Positions 42,789 through 51,533 of a stretch of 64,000 nucleotides of DNA are shown piece after piece. The notes under the pieces were generated by a model. The model was not told where the DNA came from, made no database searches, and saw only the letters and a program-made list of their open reading frames with translations. Both the position numbers and the translations under genes were made by a program. The DNA is taken from the NCBI RefSeq assembly GCF_028885415.1, contig NZ_CP118527.1:9052001-9116000 (forward strand). Reading direction: 5' to 3'. The DNA is from Streptomyces coeruleorubidus (GTDB lineage: Bacteria > Actinomycetota > Actinomycetes > Streptomycetales > Streptomycetaceae). Each line of letters opens with the position of its first letter. Position 1 is the first letter of the stretch.

Positions 42789-44489
42789 TCAACGGCGATA
42801 GATCGTGATCGAATGCCCGACGTCGTCGACCGGGCGGCTGCCGCCGATCAACTCGGCCAGCCGCCCGGTCGCTTTCGCAGCCGCGGAGTCCGACACCACC
42901 AGCACACCCCGCACGTCACCGACCGGCACCCGACGCGGATCACGGGCCCGGATGCCATAGAAGGACGGCACCCCACTGCCCTTGTAGACCAACCACACCC
43001 GTTCACCCGGATACCGCTCCCGCAGCCGCTCCGCCAGCCGCCCCAGATCCTGTCCCCAGTCCACGTTGGAGTCGTGCAGGAACTCCCGCGTCCTGCCCGG
43101 CCCGCCGAACGCCTCGTTGGAGTACGGCAGGTAGTAGGGGTACGCACGCAGCGAACCGACCGCGACGAACGCCACCAGCGAACCCACCACGACGGAGACC
43201 CACCACCGCCGCACCACGAGTACGCAACCGGCCGCCACCGCGAGAAACAGCGGCAGGAAGACGGCGTACCGAGTGCCCAGGTCCCGCGCCCCCTGCATGG
43301 CCGCCGCCAGCAGCACCACGGGCGCGGCCAACACATGGGGCGCGGCCGGCCGCAGGCGGCGTACCGCCACCACGACGACGGTCCCGGCGACCCACAGCGC
43401 GAGCATCCCGAGCGGTGTCTTCACCAGCAGCGCGGCCGGCAGGTAGTACCAGAGCGAGCCCGAGTACAACCGGCCGAGCAGAAACCCCTGCCACGGCCGG
43501 TGCTCCAGCCCGAACTGGATCCGCATCCCGTCCCGGTACGCCTCCGGGAAGGGCAGCGCCTCGACCAGCAGCCCCCGCAGCCCCCGCACGGTCGGCACAT
43601 GCTGCTCCGGGGACCAGCGCAGCCGCGGATCGACCATCAGATACGTCACCCACACGACCGCGACAGCGGCCAGCGCCACAACACCCGCGCCCGCGACCGC
43701 CCGCACCAGAACCTGCCCCGCATCGCGCCCCCGGCCACCTGCCGACGCGTGCCACACCGACACGGCGGCCACAGCCATGAGCACCGGTACGGCGGGAAGC
43801 GTGCTCATCTTCGTGGCCAGGGCCGCCCCCAGCGCCACCCCGGCGAGCGGCACGTACAGCCGGGGCCCGCGGCGGGCCCGCCACAGCAGCCACGCCGACG
43901 TCAGCACGAACCCGGCGGTCGGCACGTCGAGCGTGGCGAGCGAGCCGTGGGCGATGACGTCGGGGCAGAAGCAGTACAGGACGAGCGCGGCCAACGCCCC
44001 AGCCTTCCCGGCCAGTTCACGGGCGAAGGCGAAGACGACCAGCCCGAACAGCAGCGTCAGCGCGATCACGGGGAGGCGGGCCCACAGCATCAGCCGCCAA
44101 GGGTCGTTGCCCGTCTCGTACAGCAGATGCCGCCCCACCGCGCCCTGATCGCCGGTGAAGGAGGAGTCGACACGCGGATCCGCGAGGGCCACCCCGGCGC
44201 CGATGACGAGCTTGCCGAGCGGCGGGTGCTCGGGGTTGTGGCGCAGCCGGTGCTCGTGCGTGTACTCGGCGGCCGCGCCCACGTACACCGGTTCGTCGAT
44301 CGTCGGGGTCTGCCGCACGGCGGTGGTGACCATGGCGAAGGCCATCTGTGCGAGCAGCACGGCCACGAGGAGCGGCAGCGGCCACCGTCTGCCGGACTGC
44401 CGCGTGGCCGCCGGTGTCGGGGGCGGGAGAGACAGCGGCCGCGGGACGGCGGGAGCGATCCAGAGGTCCCTCATGGACCCACTCTGCAT
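42789..44489 (-). CDS. GT-C type membrane glycosyltransferase-like protein
   Basis: The 566-residue protein has about ten to twelve membrane spans and an N-terminal extracytoplasmic loop with the DE motif (TIDEPVYVGAA) characteristic of ArnT/PMT-like GT-C enzymes. NPEHPPLGKL follows. It probably transfers a sugar from a polyprenyl-phosphate carrier to an envelope acceptor. ATG at 44489 (GGGGG nearby) or 44474 may be the start. It follows the PAP2 gene by 21 bases in the same direction, so the two may form an operon. Confidence 0.78.
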   Translation of the reverse strand: MQSGSMRDLWIAPAVPRPLSLPPPTPAATRQSGRRWPLPLLVAVLLAQMAFAMVTTAVRQTPTIDEPVYVGAAAEYTHEHRLRHNPEHPPLGKLVIGAGVALADPRVDSSFTGDQGAVGRHLLYETGNDPWRLMLWARLPVIALTLLFGLVVFAFARELAGKAGALAALVLYCFCPDVIAHGSLATLDVPTAGFVLTSAWLLWRARRGPRLYVPLAGVALGAALATKMSTLPAVPVLMAVAAVSVWHASAGGRGRDAGQVLVRAVAGAGVVALAAVAVVWVTYLMVDPRLRWSPEQHVPTVRGLRGLLVEALPFPEAYRDGMRIQFGLEHRPWQGFLLGRLYSGSLWYYLPAALLVKTPLGMLALWVAGTVVVVAVRRLRPAAPHVLAAPVVLLAAAMQGARDLGTRYAVFLPLFLAVAAGCVLVVRRWWVSVVVGSLVAFVAVGSLRAYPYYLPYSNEAFGGPGRTREFLHDSNVDWGQDLGRLAERLRERYPGERVWLVYKGSGVPSFYGIRARDPRRVPVGDVRGVLVVSDSAAAKATGRLAELIGGSRPVDDVGHSITIYRR

Positions 44490-44510
44490 CAGCCCCCGCC
44501 GCCCGGGGCG

Positions 44511-46427
44511 TCACCGCTTCACGAGTCGCACCGACAGACCGTCAGCCGTGTGAACGGGCACGGCCCGCAGCGTCGTCGAGTCCAGCTCGACACGGTCGAA
44601 CCGGCCGCGCAGCCCCGGAGCCGACAGGACCGGGACGGTCGTCCCCGCGAGGGGCGGCCGCTCGGCGTCGAGCCGCAGCGACAGCACGCTGCCCTCGCCC
44701 AGCAGCACGCGCCGACTCACCGTGAGGGCCGGGCCGTGGTCCTTGCGCAGCAGCAGCTCCAGCGTCGACTCGCCCTCCTGGACGTACGAGCCGCGCACCC
44801 GCAGGACCTTGTCCGCGCGCAGCGTGCCGCCCGTGACCCGGACGTCGCCCTGCCCCAGGGCGCCCGGCGAGGCGGCGACCAGCGTGCCGTCCTCGACGAC
44901 GGTCCGGCCGTGGTACCGGTTGTGGCCGGTCAGCGTGAGCGTGCCCGAGCCGCGCTTGGTCAGCCCGCCGTCGCCCTCGATGTCGTTGCGCCAGCTGTCG
45001 GCCGCGTGGAAGCCCCCGGCCGCCGCGTCCAGCGTCACCGTGACGTCGGTGTCGAAGGCGCCGTACCCGTCCGCCGCCGCGAACAGGTTCAGCCGGCCCC
45101 ACTGTTCGAAGCCGTCCAGCAGGACGTAGCCGGAGGGCAGCGCGGTCGTGCGCAGTACCTCGCGGCGCTGGTCCGCGCTCAGGTACGGCAGCCGCGTTTC
45201 CAGCAGGACCTCCGCGCCCTTCGGCACGGTGAGCGGGTCCTTGCGGCCGCGGCGGGGCAGGACGTACGTCAACCAGGGCCCGACCGCCCGGGCGCCCGCC
45301 TCGCGGTCGGCGTAGGCGTCATCGGCGTCCGAGTGGGCGTAGTCGTACAGCGTGTCCGCCGTCGTGCCGGTTTTCCGGGTGAAGTAGGCGAGGGCCTGGG
45401 CGCGTGCCGCCGCCTTGAGCTCCGCGTTCGCCGGGTCGGACAGCGCCGCCGCGGTCAGGGCGGTCGCCATGATCCGGCCGCCGATGACATCGACGGTGGA
45501 GTGCATGCCCGCCATGATCCGGGTGTGGCTGAGTTCGAACGCCCGCGTCACCAGCTCCTGGAAACGCTCGGGCACCGCGTACGCGAAGGCCAGTCCGGCC
45601 AGATGGAAGGCGTTGGTGTGGCCGCTGGGGAAACCGCCGTCCTCCTCCGGGTTCTCGGAGCGCTGCCGCAGCAACTGCGGGGCCACGACCACGTCCGAGT
45701 CGTACACCGGGTAGCCGAGGGCGTCCTTCCTGCCGGTGTCGACGACCTCGCTGTCCTCGTTCATCCGCCACGGACGCGGGTACTGGAAGGCGAACTTGGC
45801 CGGGTTGCCCGAGGCGAACGGCCCGCGCACGGTGTCGACCAGCTTGGCCACCTTGCCGAGCTCCGAGTCGTGGGAGCCCGCGCCGAGCGCGGACCCGGCC
45901 GGGGCGTCGGCGGGCAGGGTGTCGCTGATCTTCCCCGGGGGCGTGCCCTCCGGGGCGGCGGTGATCGACGTGACCGCCTTGGCGCCCGACTTGTACAGCC
46001 CGGCGAGCGGACCCAGGCCGCCGATCATGGCGTAGCTCTGGTGCTGGCGGTCGTAGAGGAAGGCCTCCTTGGCCTGCGCCTCGGTGCGGGATGCCGTGAC
46101 CCGGGCGCAGTAGCGCATGTTGGCGCGCAGCACCTCGCGGTCCAGGACCCGGCCGGTGTCCCACGCGCCGCCGGTCTTCCACACCCGGGACATGCCGCCC
46201 AGGATCCGGATGACCGCGTTGGTCTCGGGGGTCTTGTTCGTCAGGACGTTCGACTTGTAGTCGTCGACGAACGCGGCGGGGCCCGTGGCGGCCTTCGCGT
46301 CGGCGGCGGCGAGCCACGTGGCGAAGGTGGGCGCGGCCAGCAGACCGGCCGAGGCGCCCAGGGACGTCCTGAGGAAGCCCCGCCGGTCGACGGACGCGGT
46401 GGCGATGGGCCCGGCTGGTGACGGCAT
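44511..46427 (-). CDS. Tat-exported PAP2-family acid phosphatase with beta-strand repeat
   Basis: The 638-residue protein has a Tat signal (RRGFLRTSLG, residues 15-24). The PAP2/class-A acid phosphatase triad of motifs is complete: KFAFQYPRP (211-219), PSGH (267-270) and SHTRIMAGMHSTVD (300-313). A C-terminal region from about residue 460 holds an autotransporter-type beta-strand repeat (LTKRGSGTLTLTGHNRYHG; GRTVVEDGTLVAASPGALGQ). It should dephosphorylate phosphate esters outside the cell. ATG at 46427 has AGAGG 7 bases upstream. The GT-C gene follows. Confidence 0.83.
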   Translation of the reverse strand: MPSPAGPIATASVDRRGFLRTSLGASAGLLAAPTFATWLAAADAKAATGPAAFVDDYKSNVLTNKTPETNAVIRILGGMSRVWKTGGAWDTGRVLDREVLRANMRYCARVTASRTEAQAKEAFLYDRQHQSYAMIGGLGPLAGLYKSGAKAVTSITAAPEGTPPGKISDTLPADAPAGSALGAGSHDSELGKVAKLVDTVRGPFASGNPAKFAFQYPRPWRMNEDSEVVDTGRKDALGYPVYDSDVVVAPQLLRQRSENPEEDGGFPSGHTNAFHLAGLAFAYAVPERFQELVTRAFELSHTRIMAGMHSTVDVIGGRIMATALTAAALSDPANAELKAAARAQALAYFTRKTGTTADTLYDYAHSDADDAYADREAGARAVGPWLTYVLPRRGRKDPLTVPKGAEVLLETRLPYLSADQRREVLRTTALPSGYVLLDGFEQWGRLNLFAAADGYGAFDTDVTVTLDAAAGGFHAADSWRNDIEGDGGLTKRGSGTLTLTGHNRYHGRTVVEDGTLVAASPGALGQGDVRVTGGTLRADKVLRVRGSYVQEGESTLELLLRKDHGPALTVSRRVLLGEGSVLSLRLDAERPPLAGTTVPVLSAPGLRGRFDRVELDSTTLRAVPVHTADGLSVRLVKR

Positions 46428-46567
46428 GCGTGTGCCTCTCTTGAGTTCTGCGACGGGTTCTTCCAGCCGTGCGGCCGGGGAAGGTCGTGCGATCGTGTGC
46501 GACTCTTGGCGCCTTTGACGGCTTGTGGGGCACCTGTTGAGTGACGAGCGAAGATCTACGGCCGTGT

Positions 46568-46596
46568 CGTGACCCTTCGGAGAGGGTCCGGTCACG
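46568..46596 (-). terminator. hairpin downstream of the sugar kinase gene
   Basis: CGTGAC (46568-46573) pairs with GTCACG (46591-46596), and a closer GACCCT/AGGGTC pair lies within (46571-46588, 6-base loop). The structure starts about 37 bases after the kinase stop at 46633 on the minus strand. Confidence 0.55.
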
Positions 46597-46632
46597 ATCC
46601 GGTGTCCGGAACGTGAACGGCGCCCGCCCGGC

Positions 46633-47532
46633 TCACAGAAGCGAACGGGCCAGCGCCACCGCGCCCTCGACCGGCGGCACGCGCAGGGGCTGCGGCCGGG
46701 CCGCGGGCAGGGACTCGGCGAGCGCGGAGGTGAACGCCGCGTACAGTGCGGGCTGGGCGAGCACCGTGCCGCCCGCCACCACCACGTCGTCCACCGCGAC
46801 CCCGCGCCCGGCGAGCCGTGCGACGAGCGCGGCGAGCGCCCGGCCGCCCTCGGCGATCACGGCCCGGGCGAGCGGTGAGCCCGCCTCGGCGGCGGCGAAC
46901 ACCACGGGGGAGTGGCGGCCCCATTGAGCGGAGACGTCCGTGGCGGCCTCCAGCGCGGCGCCGAGCGCCGGCACCTCGGCCACGCCGAACGCGGCGACCA
47001 GCCCCGCGGCCAGCGCGTCGGGCTCCTCGCCGCGGTCGTGCGCCGCCCAGACGGCCCGCGCGGCCTCGCGGACGAGTCCGGCGGCGCCGCCCTCGTCGCC
47101 GAGCACCGCGCCCCAGCCGCCGACCTGGACCGGACCGCCGTCGGGCAGCCGCCCCACCGCGACCGAACCGGTACCGGCGACCAGACCGACACCCTTGTCC
47201 AACCCGGCGGCGGGGACGAGCAGTTCGGCGTCGCCCACGACCAGCGCGGGCACCCCGAGCCGCTCCTGAAGCGCGGCCCGGATGGCTTGGCACTGGCGCG
47301 GCGTCTCGCAGGCGTGAGCGCCCACGGCGACGGCGGACGGGCGTGCGTGGGCCGGCAGGGCGTCGCGGACCAGCGCGGCCAGCCGGCCGGCCGCGGCATC
47401 GGGCTCGTGCGGCCGCCAGCCCGCACTGCTGCGGACACGGTCGACGACGCCTTCGTCGCCCGCGAGGGCACGCAGATGCGTCTTGGTGCCGCCCACGTCG
47501 ATACCGACCACGTAAGGAGTGGAGTCCTGCAC
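46633..47532 (-). CDS. BadF/NagK-type N-acetylglucosamine or sugar kinase
   Basis: The 299-residue ASKHA-fold kinase has phosphate-1 motif GIDVGGTKTHLRAL near the N terminus, the phosphate-2 region VGDAELLVP, GLVAGTGSVAVG and the adenosine region VVVAGGTVLA. It belongs to the BadF/BadG/BcrA/BcrD ATPase group that includes GlcNAc kinase. It probably phosphorylates a monosaccharide released inside the cell. GTG at 47532 has AGAGGA about 4 bases upstream. It is divergent from a ROK regulator across an inverted-repeat operator, which ties it to the transport locus on the other side. Confidence 0.82.
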   Translation of the reverse strand: MQDSTPYVVGIDVGGTKTHLRALAGDEGVVDRVRSSAGWRPHEPDAAAGRLAALVRDALPAHARPSAVAVGAHACETPRQCQAIRAALQERLGVPALVVGDAELLVPAAGLDKGVGLVAGTGSVAVGRLPDGGPVQVGGWGAVLGDEGGAAGLVREAARAVWAAHDRGEEPDALAAGLVAAFGVAEVPALGAALEAATDVSAQWGRHSPVVFAAAEAGSPLARAVIAEGGRALAALVARLAGRGVAVDDVVVAGGTVLAQPALYAAFTSALAESLPAARPQPLRVPPVEGAVALARSLL

Positions 47533-47661
47533 GGGTCCTCTTTCGTCGTTGCGCGGTCACGGCGGACGGCAGGCGAACCGTGCGTCGGACCACGCCAGTT
47601 GAAGAGGTAGGGAAGCCCCGGGACGGGCTTCTGCGGGCCACGGCAGGCGAGTACCGTGAAG

Positions 47662-47685
47662 TTCGTTAGGAAGTTAACTAACGAA
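47662..47685. promoter_or_regulatory. ROK operator candidate between kinase and regulator genes
   Basis: TTCGTTAG and CTAACGAA are perfect 8-base arms around GAAGTTAA. The AT-rich palindrome sits midway between the divergent starts at 47532 and 47774. GTTAG...CTAAC half-sites resemble ROK-type operators described in Streptomyces. Confidence 0.65.
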
Positions 47686-47773
47686 GTAGGGTGCGCGTCA
47701 AGAGGCACGGAATCCCGATGCCGCGCGACCTTTGCCGCCGCTCTGCACGGCCGCAGCACGACCTGGGGAGACC

Positions 47774-48895
47774 ATGCACCTGAGTGAGAGTGCCCGTGTG
47801 GTGTTCGACGTACTGGCCGGGGCGGGCACGGCCACCCGCCCCCAGCTGGCGGCCGGCGCGGGCCTTTCCAAGCCGACCGTCTCCTCCGCCGTGGCCGAAC
47901 TCGAAACCGTCGAGCTCGCCGCCCACTCCGGCAGGGCCTCCGGCGGCACCGGCCGCAGCGCCGCCATCTACCGTCTCGGACCGGCCGCCGGCGCCGTGCT
48001 CGCGGTCGACCTGGGACCCGCCGTGACCCGGGTGCGCGGCTGCGCCCTGGACGGCACCCTGCTCGCCGAGGGCACCGGATCCCGCCCGGACGCGGCCGGC
48101 ACCGTCCGCAAGGTCCTCGACGCGCTGCCCGCCGGAGCCCCGCTGCGGACCGTCGTCGTCGCCGTCGGCGACGTCACCACACGGGACCGGGAAGGCACCG
48201 GGGAACGCCCCGCGACCGCCAAGGCCGGCCCCGCCTTCGACGCGATGGCCGTCGCGCTGCCCGAAGGCGTCCCCGTCCACCTGGAGAACAACGTCAACTG
48301 CGCCGCCCTCGCCGAACTCCACGAGGGCGCCGCCGTCGGCCGGGACACCTTCGGCTACCTGCGCATCGGCGTCGGCATCGGTCTCGCCGTCGTCATCGGC
48401 GGCCGGGTGCTGCGCGGCGCGAACGGCGCGGCCGGTGAGGTGGCCCGGCTGCCCTACCCGTGGGACGACGACCGCGCCCCGCGCCACGAAGGACTGGAGC
48501 AGCGCATGGGCTCGCGCACCCTGCTGCGCCGGGCGGCCGAGGCCTGGCAGAACGGCGACGGGCCCCGCCCGCGCACCGCCGAGCGGCTCCTCGCGCTGGC
48601 CGGGCAGGGGCATGCCACGGCCGGTGCCGTGGTCGCCTCGCACGCCGCCGACGTCGGCCGGCTCGCCGCCGCCGTCGCCGCCGTACTGGACCCCGGGCTG
48701 ATCGTGCTGGGCGGGGACACCGGCGCGGACCCGCAGCTCCTGCCCGGTGTGCGGGCGGAACTGGCCCGGCTGAGCTGGCCGACCGAGGTGGTCAGCAGCG
48801 TCGTGGGCGACACCGGCACGGTGGCGGGCGCCAGCAGGCTCGCGGTCGCCCATGGAATTCAAACCGTGACCGGAGCTGTGCGGGCGAAGCATTGA
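47774..48895 (+). CDS. ROK family transcriptional regulator of the oligosaccharide locus
   Basis: The 373-residue protein has an N-terminal winged helix (TRPQLAAGAGLSKPTVSSAV, about residues 20-39) and a ROK domain with LAVDLGPAVTRVRG and YLRIGVGIGLAVVIGG. As in the other ROK protein here, the zinc-binding cysteine cluster is missing (the stretch reads LPYPWDDDRAPRHEG). ATG at 47774 has GGGGAG just upstream. It probably represses both the divergent kinase and the transport operon that follows it. Confidence 0.83.
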   Translation: MHLSESARVVFDVLAGAGTATRPQLAAGAGLSKPTVSSAVAELETVELAAHSGRASGGTGRSAAIYRLGPAAGAVLAVDLGPAVTRVRGCALDGTLLAEGTGSRPDAAGTVRKVLDALPAGAPLRTVVVAVGDVTTRDREGTGERPATAKAGPAFDAMAVALPEGVPVHLENNVNCAALAELHEGAAVGRDTFGYLRIGVGIGLAVVIGGRVLRGANGAAGEVARLPYPWDDDRAPRHEGLEQRMGSRTLLRRAAEAWQNGDGPRPRTAERLLALAGQGHATAGAVVASHAADVGRLAAAVAAVLDPGLIVLGGDTGADPQLLPGVRAELARLSWPTEVVSSVVGDTGTVAGASRLAVAHGIQTVTGAVRAKH

Positions 48896-48926
48896 CGGCT
48901 GCGCCATCGGTCTGCCAATGTCCGGA

Positions 48927-48937
48927 CAAGCGCTTTC
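48927..48937. promoter_or_regulatory. LacI-type operator-like site CAAGCGCTTTC
   Basis: The palindromic core AAGCGCTT (48928-48935) lies 240 bases before the binding-protein gene at 49175. The same 11-base string occurs at 32807, upstream of a sugar oxidoreductase. A LacI-family regulator elsewhere may link the two loci. Confidence 0.5.
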
Positions 48938-49092
48938 TAGTCGGCCGGGACGCCGACTCCGGGTAAGCCTCCCGCTCGTACGCGAAGTACGGCAGCCGCA
49001 CGAGGGCGTGCTTGTGCGACGCCGGCCGTCATGGCCGGGGACCCCACCCGTGAAGGCGACGTGGCCGGGCGAGGCCGCGCCCCCGGAGAGCG

Positions 49093-49104
49093 AATCTCGA
49101 GATT
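49093..49104. promoter_or_regulatory. palindrome upstream of the transport operon
   Basis: AATCTCGAGATT is a perfect 12-base palindrome 70 bases before the binding-protein start, in an AT-richer patch that continues CCTGCAAAATGCA. It is a likely operator or promoter element; the regulator is unknown. Confidence 0.45.
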
Positions 49105-49174
49105 TCCTGCAAAATGCACCCGTGCCGCCTCGGCTGGCGCCGTGCTTCTTCCGCTACGAGAAAAGGGATCGAAG

Positions 49175-50497
49175 ATGATCAGTGTGGGTGTGCGGCGCTC
49201 CCGCCGGCTCGGCCGCGGCGGCATACGCCGCGTGGTTCCCCTCGCTGCCGTGGCCACGGCAGGTGCCCTTCTGCTCTCCGCCTGCGGGTCGGAATCCGGC
49301 TCGGGCGGGACCTCCAAGTCGCTGACGTTCTGGATCTCCACGGTTCCGGGACAGGACGCGGGCTGGAAGAAGATGGTGACGCAGTACAAGAAGGAAACCG
49401 GCGTCAAGGTCAACCTCGTCAACATCCCCTACGACGGCTACGACGCGAAGCTGCGCAACGCCGCGCAGGCGAACTCCCTGCCCGACGTGGCGGCAGTGCC
49501 GAAGCTGGACCCGATCTGGGCGAACAAGCTGATCGACCTCGGCTCCATCGCCAACAACAAGAGCAACAAGATCAACGGCAACTTCGTCGCCAAGGACTCG
49601 TCCGGGAAGGTGCTGTCCATCCCCTCGGACATCACCGCGTCCGGCCTGTTCATCAACGAGACGCTGTTCAAGAAGGCCGGCGTCTCCGTCCCGACCTCGC
49701 CCCAGAAGACCTGGACCTGGACCGAATTCATCAAGGCGGCGGACAAGGTCCGGGAGAAGACCGGCGCCAAGTACTCCCTCACCTTCGACCAGTCGCCCTC
49801 CCGGCTCCGCGCCATGGTGTACGAGCTCGGCGGGAAGTACGTCCACGCGGACTCCTCCGGCAAGTTCTCGGTGGACGCCGCGACCAAGAAGGCCGTGAAG
49901 CGCTTCGTCGAGATGAACGACGACAAGACCATGCCGAAGTCGGTGTGGACCAGCGGCGCCGACCCGTCCGCCATGTTCCAGAGCGGTGACGTGGTCGCCT
50001 ACTGGTCCGGCGTGTGGCAGGTGCCCGCCTTCGCGGAGAGCATCAAGAAGTTCGACTGGGCGAGCGTCCCGACTCCCGCCGAGCCGGTGCAGGCCAGCGA
50101 CGTCAACAGCGGCGGCATGACGGTGGGCTTCAACAACAACGGCGACGCGGCCGCCGCCGCGAAGAAGTTCCTGTCCTGGCTGTACGAGCCGGCCCACTAC
50201 CAGGCGCTGTGCGAGGCGTCCGGCTTCCTGCCCGTCGAGACCGGCCTGAACCCGAAGTACCCCTTCAAGTCCGAGGCGGCGCAGGCGGCGTTCAAGCTGT
50301 ACAACGAGTCGATCCCGCTGTACGCCCCGATCTCCGGCTACTTCAACACCGCGCAGACGAACTGGGTGCTGAAGGGCAAGAGCCTCACCGAGGACCCGAC
50401 CAAGACGGAGCTCGGCAAGGCGATCAACGGCCAGCAGTCGGTCGACAAGGCGCTGGACAACATCGTGGCCGGCTACAACCAGCAGGTCGGCGGCTGA
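49175..50497 (+). CDS. ABC transporter sugar-binding lipoprotein
   Basis: The 440-residue solute-binding protein has a lipoprotein signal ending LLLSAC, then SLTFWISTVPGQDAGWKKMV, the usual domain I opening, and two lobes with many aromatic residues (QKTWTWTEF, AYWSGVWQVPAF) that could stack on sugar rings. ATG at 49175 follows AAGGGA. The next genes are its two permeases. The imported substrate is probably an oligosaccharide processed by the enzymes at 52435 and 54205. Confidence 0.88.
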   Translation: MISVGVRRSRRLGRGGIRRVVPLAAVATAGALLLSACGSESGSGGTSKSLTFWISTVPGQDAGWKKMVTQYKKETGVKVNLVNIPYDGYDAKLRNAAQANSLPDVAAVPKLDPIWANKLIDLGSIANNKSNKINGNFVAKDSSGKVLSIPSDITASGLFINETLFKKAGVSVPTSPQKTWTWTEFIKAADKVREKTGAKYSLTFDQSPSRLRAMVYELGGKYVHADSSGKFSVDAATKKAVKRFVEMNDDKTMPKSVWTSGADPSAMFQSGDVVAYWSGVWQVPAFAESIKKFDWASVPTPAEPVQASDVNSGGMTVGFNNNGDAAAAAKKFLSWLYEPAHYQALCEASGFLPVETGLNPKYPFKSEAAQAAFKLYNESIPLYAPISGYFNTAQTNWVLKGKSLTEDPTKTELGKAINGQQSVDKALDNIVAGYNQQVGG

Positions 50498-50513
50498 GCG
50501 CAGGCCGACAGGC

Positions 50514-50545
50514 CCGGGCGGCGGGGTCGAGACACCGCCGCCCGG
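50514..50545 (+). terminator. hairpin between binding-protein and permease genes
   Basis: CCGGGCGGCGG (50514-50524) and CCGCCGCCCGG (50535-50545) form a perfect 11-base-pair stem with a 10-base loop, 17 bases after the binding-protein stop. In ABC operons such stems cause partial termination or protect the upstream message, giving more binding protein than permease. Confidence 0.75.
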
Positions 50546-50621
50546 TCTCGGGCCCCCACGCGATGCCGGGCTCATGGCCTGAGCCCACCGGAACCCATTC
50601 CACCAGCACGGAGTCAGGAAG

Positions 50622-51533
50622 ATGACCAAACGCGCCCCGGACGTGTCCGCGAGCCCGCCCAGGAGACGCAGTAAGTACACCCTTGCGCCGCTCGTCCTCA
50701 TCGCGGCCAACGCCGTGCTCTTCGCGCTGTTCTTCCTCTGGCCGGCGGTGATCGGACTCGTCTACTCCTTCACGAACTACACGGGCGTGGGGGCGTTCCA
50801 GTTCGTCGGACTGGACAACTACCAGCACCTGTTCGGGGACTCCACCTTCTTCGACGCGCTGAGCCGGACGCTGCTGTACACGGTGCTCTTCGTCCCGCTG
50901 AACTTCGTGTTCTCGCTGCTCGTCGCCAACGTGCTGGTGAGCAAGCACGCCAAGGGCGTGTCGGTCGCCCGCGTCTTCTTCTTCATCCCCTGGCTTCTGT
51001 CGCCCATCGTCGTGGGTGTCCTGTGGCGGTGGCTGTTCGGTGAGAACTTCGGACTGGTCAACTACCTCATCGAGAAGGTCGGCGGAAGCGCCGTGCCGTG
51101 GCAGTCGAACGCGGACCTGTCACTGATCGTGGTCGTGGTGGCGGCATCCTGGGCCTGGACGGGCTTCTCGATGCTGCTGTTCATCGCGGCGATCAAGAAC
51201 GTACCGACGTCGTACTACGAGGCGGCCGCGCTCGACGGCGCCGGTCCGTGGCGCCAGTTCTTCAGCATCACCCTGCCGAGCATCGCGCCGACGTCCTTCA
51301 TCGTCATCCTGCTCAACACGATCCACGGGATGAAGGAATACCCGCTGTTCGCCTCCCTCAACAACGGCGGCCCCGGCACGTCGAACAACCTGCTTGTCCA
51401 GTACATCTACCAGACCGGCTTCAAAGCGGGCCAGATCGGCTACGCGAGCGCCGCGTCGTTCGTGCTCATGCTCATCCTGATGGCCGTCGCGATCATCCAG
51501 CTGATGGTCAACCGGCGGGTGGAGAACCGATGA
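50622..51533 (+). CDS. sugar ABC transporter permease (MalF/UgpA type)
   Basis: The 303-residue protein has six membrane spans with the EAA loop YEAAALDGAGPWRQFFSITL that contacts the ATPase. The gene follows the binding-protein gene after a 124-base gap with a strong hairpin. Its TGA overlaps the next ATG (ATGA), so the two permeases are translationally coupled. No ATPase is encoded nearby. Confidence 0.88.
   Translation: MTKRAPDVSASPPRRRSKYTLAPLVLIAANAVLFALFFLWPAVIGLVYSFTNYTGVGAFQFVGLDNYQHLFGDSTFFDALSRTLLYTVLFVPLNFVFSLLVANVLVSKHAKGVSVARVFFFIPWLLSPIVVGVLWRWLFGENFGLVNYLIEKVGGSAVPWQSNADLSLIVVVVAASWAWTGFSMLLFIAAIKNVPTSYYEAAALDGAGPWRQFFSITLPSIAPTSFIVILLNTIHGMKEYPLFASLNNGGPGTSNNLLVQYIYQTGFKAGQIGYASAASFVLMLILMAVAIIQLMVNRRVENR

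Noticed and set aside
42072..46421. 1449-codon plus-strand frame over the GT-C and PAP2 genes
   Set aside because: It is antisense to two well-supported membrane/secreted genes and has no domain; a composition artefact.
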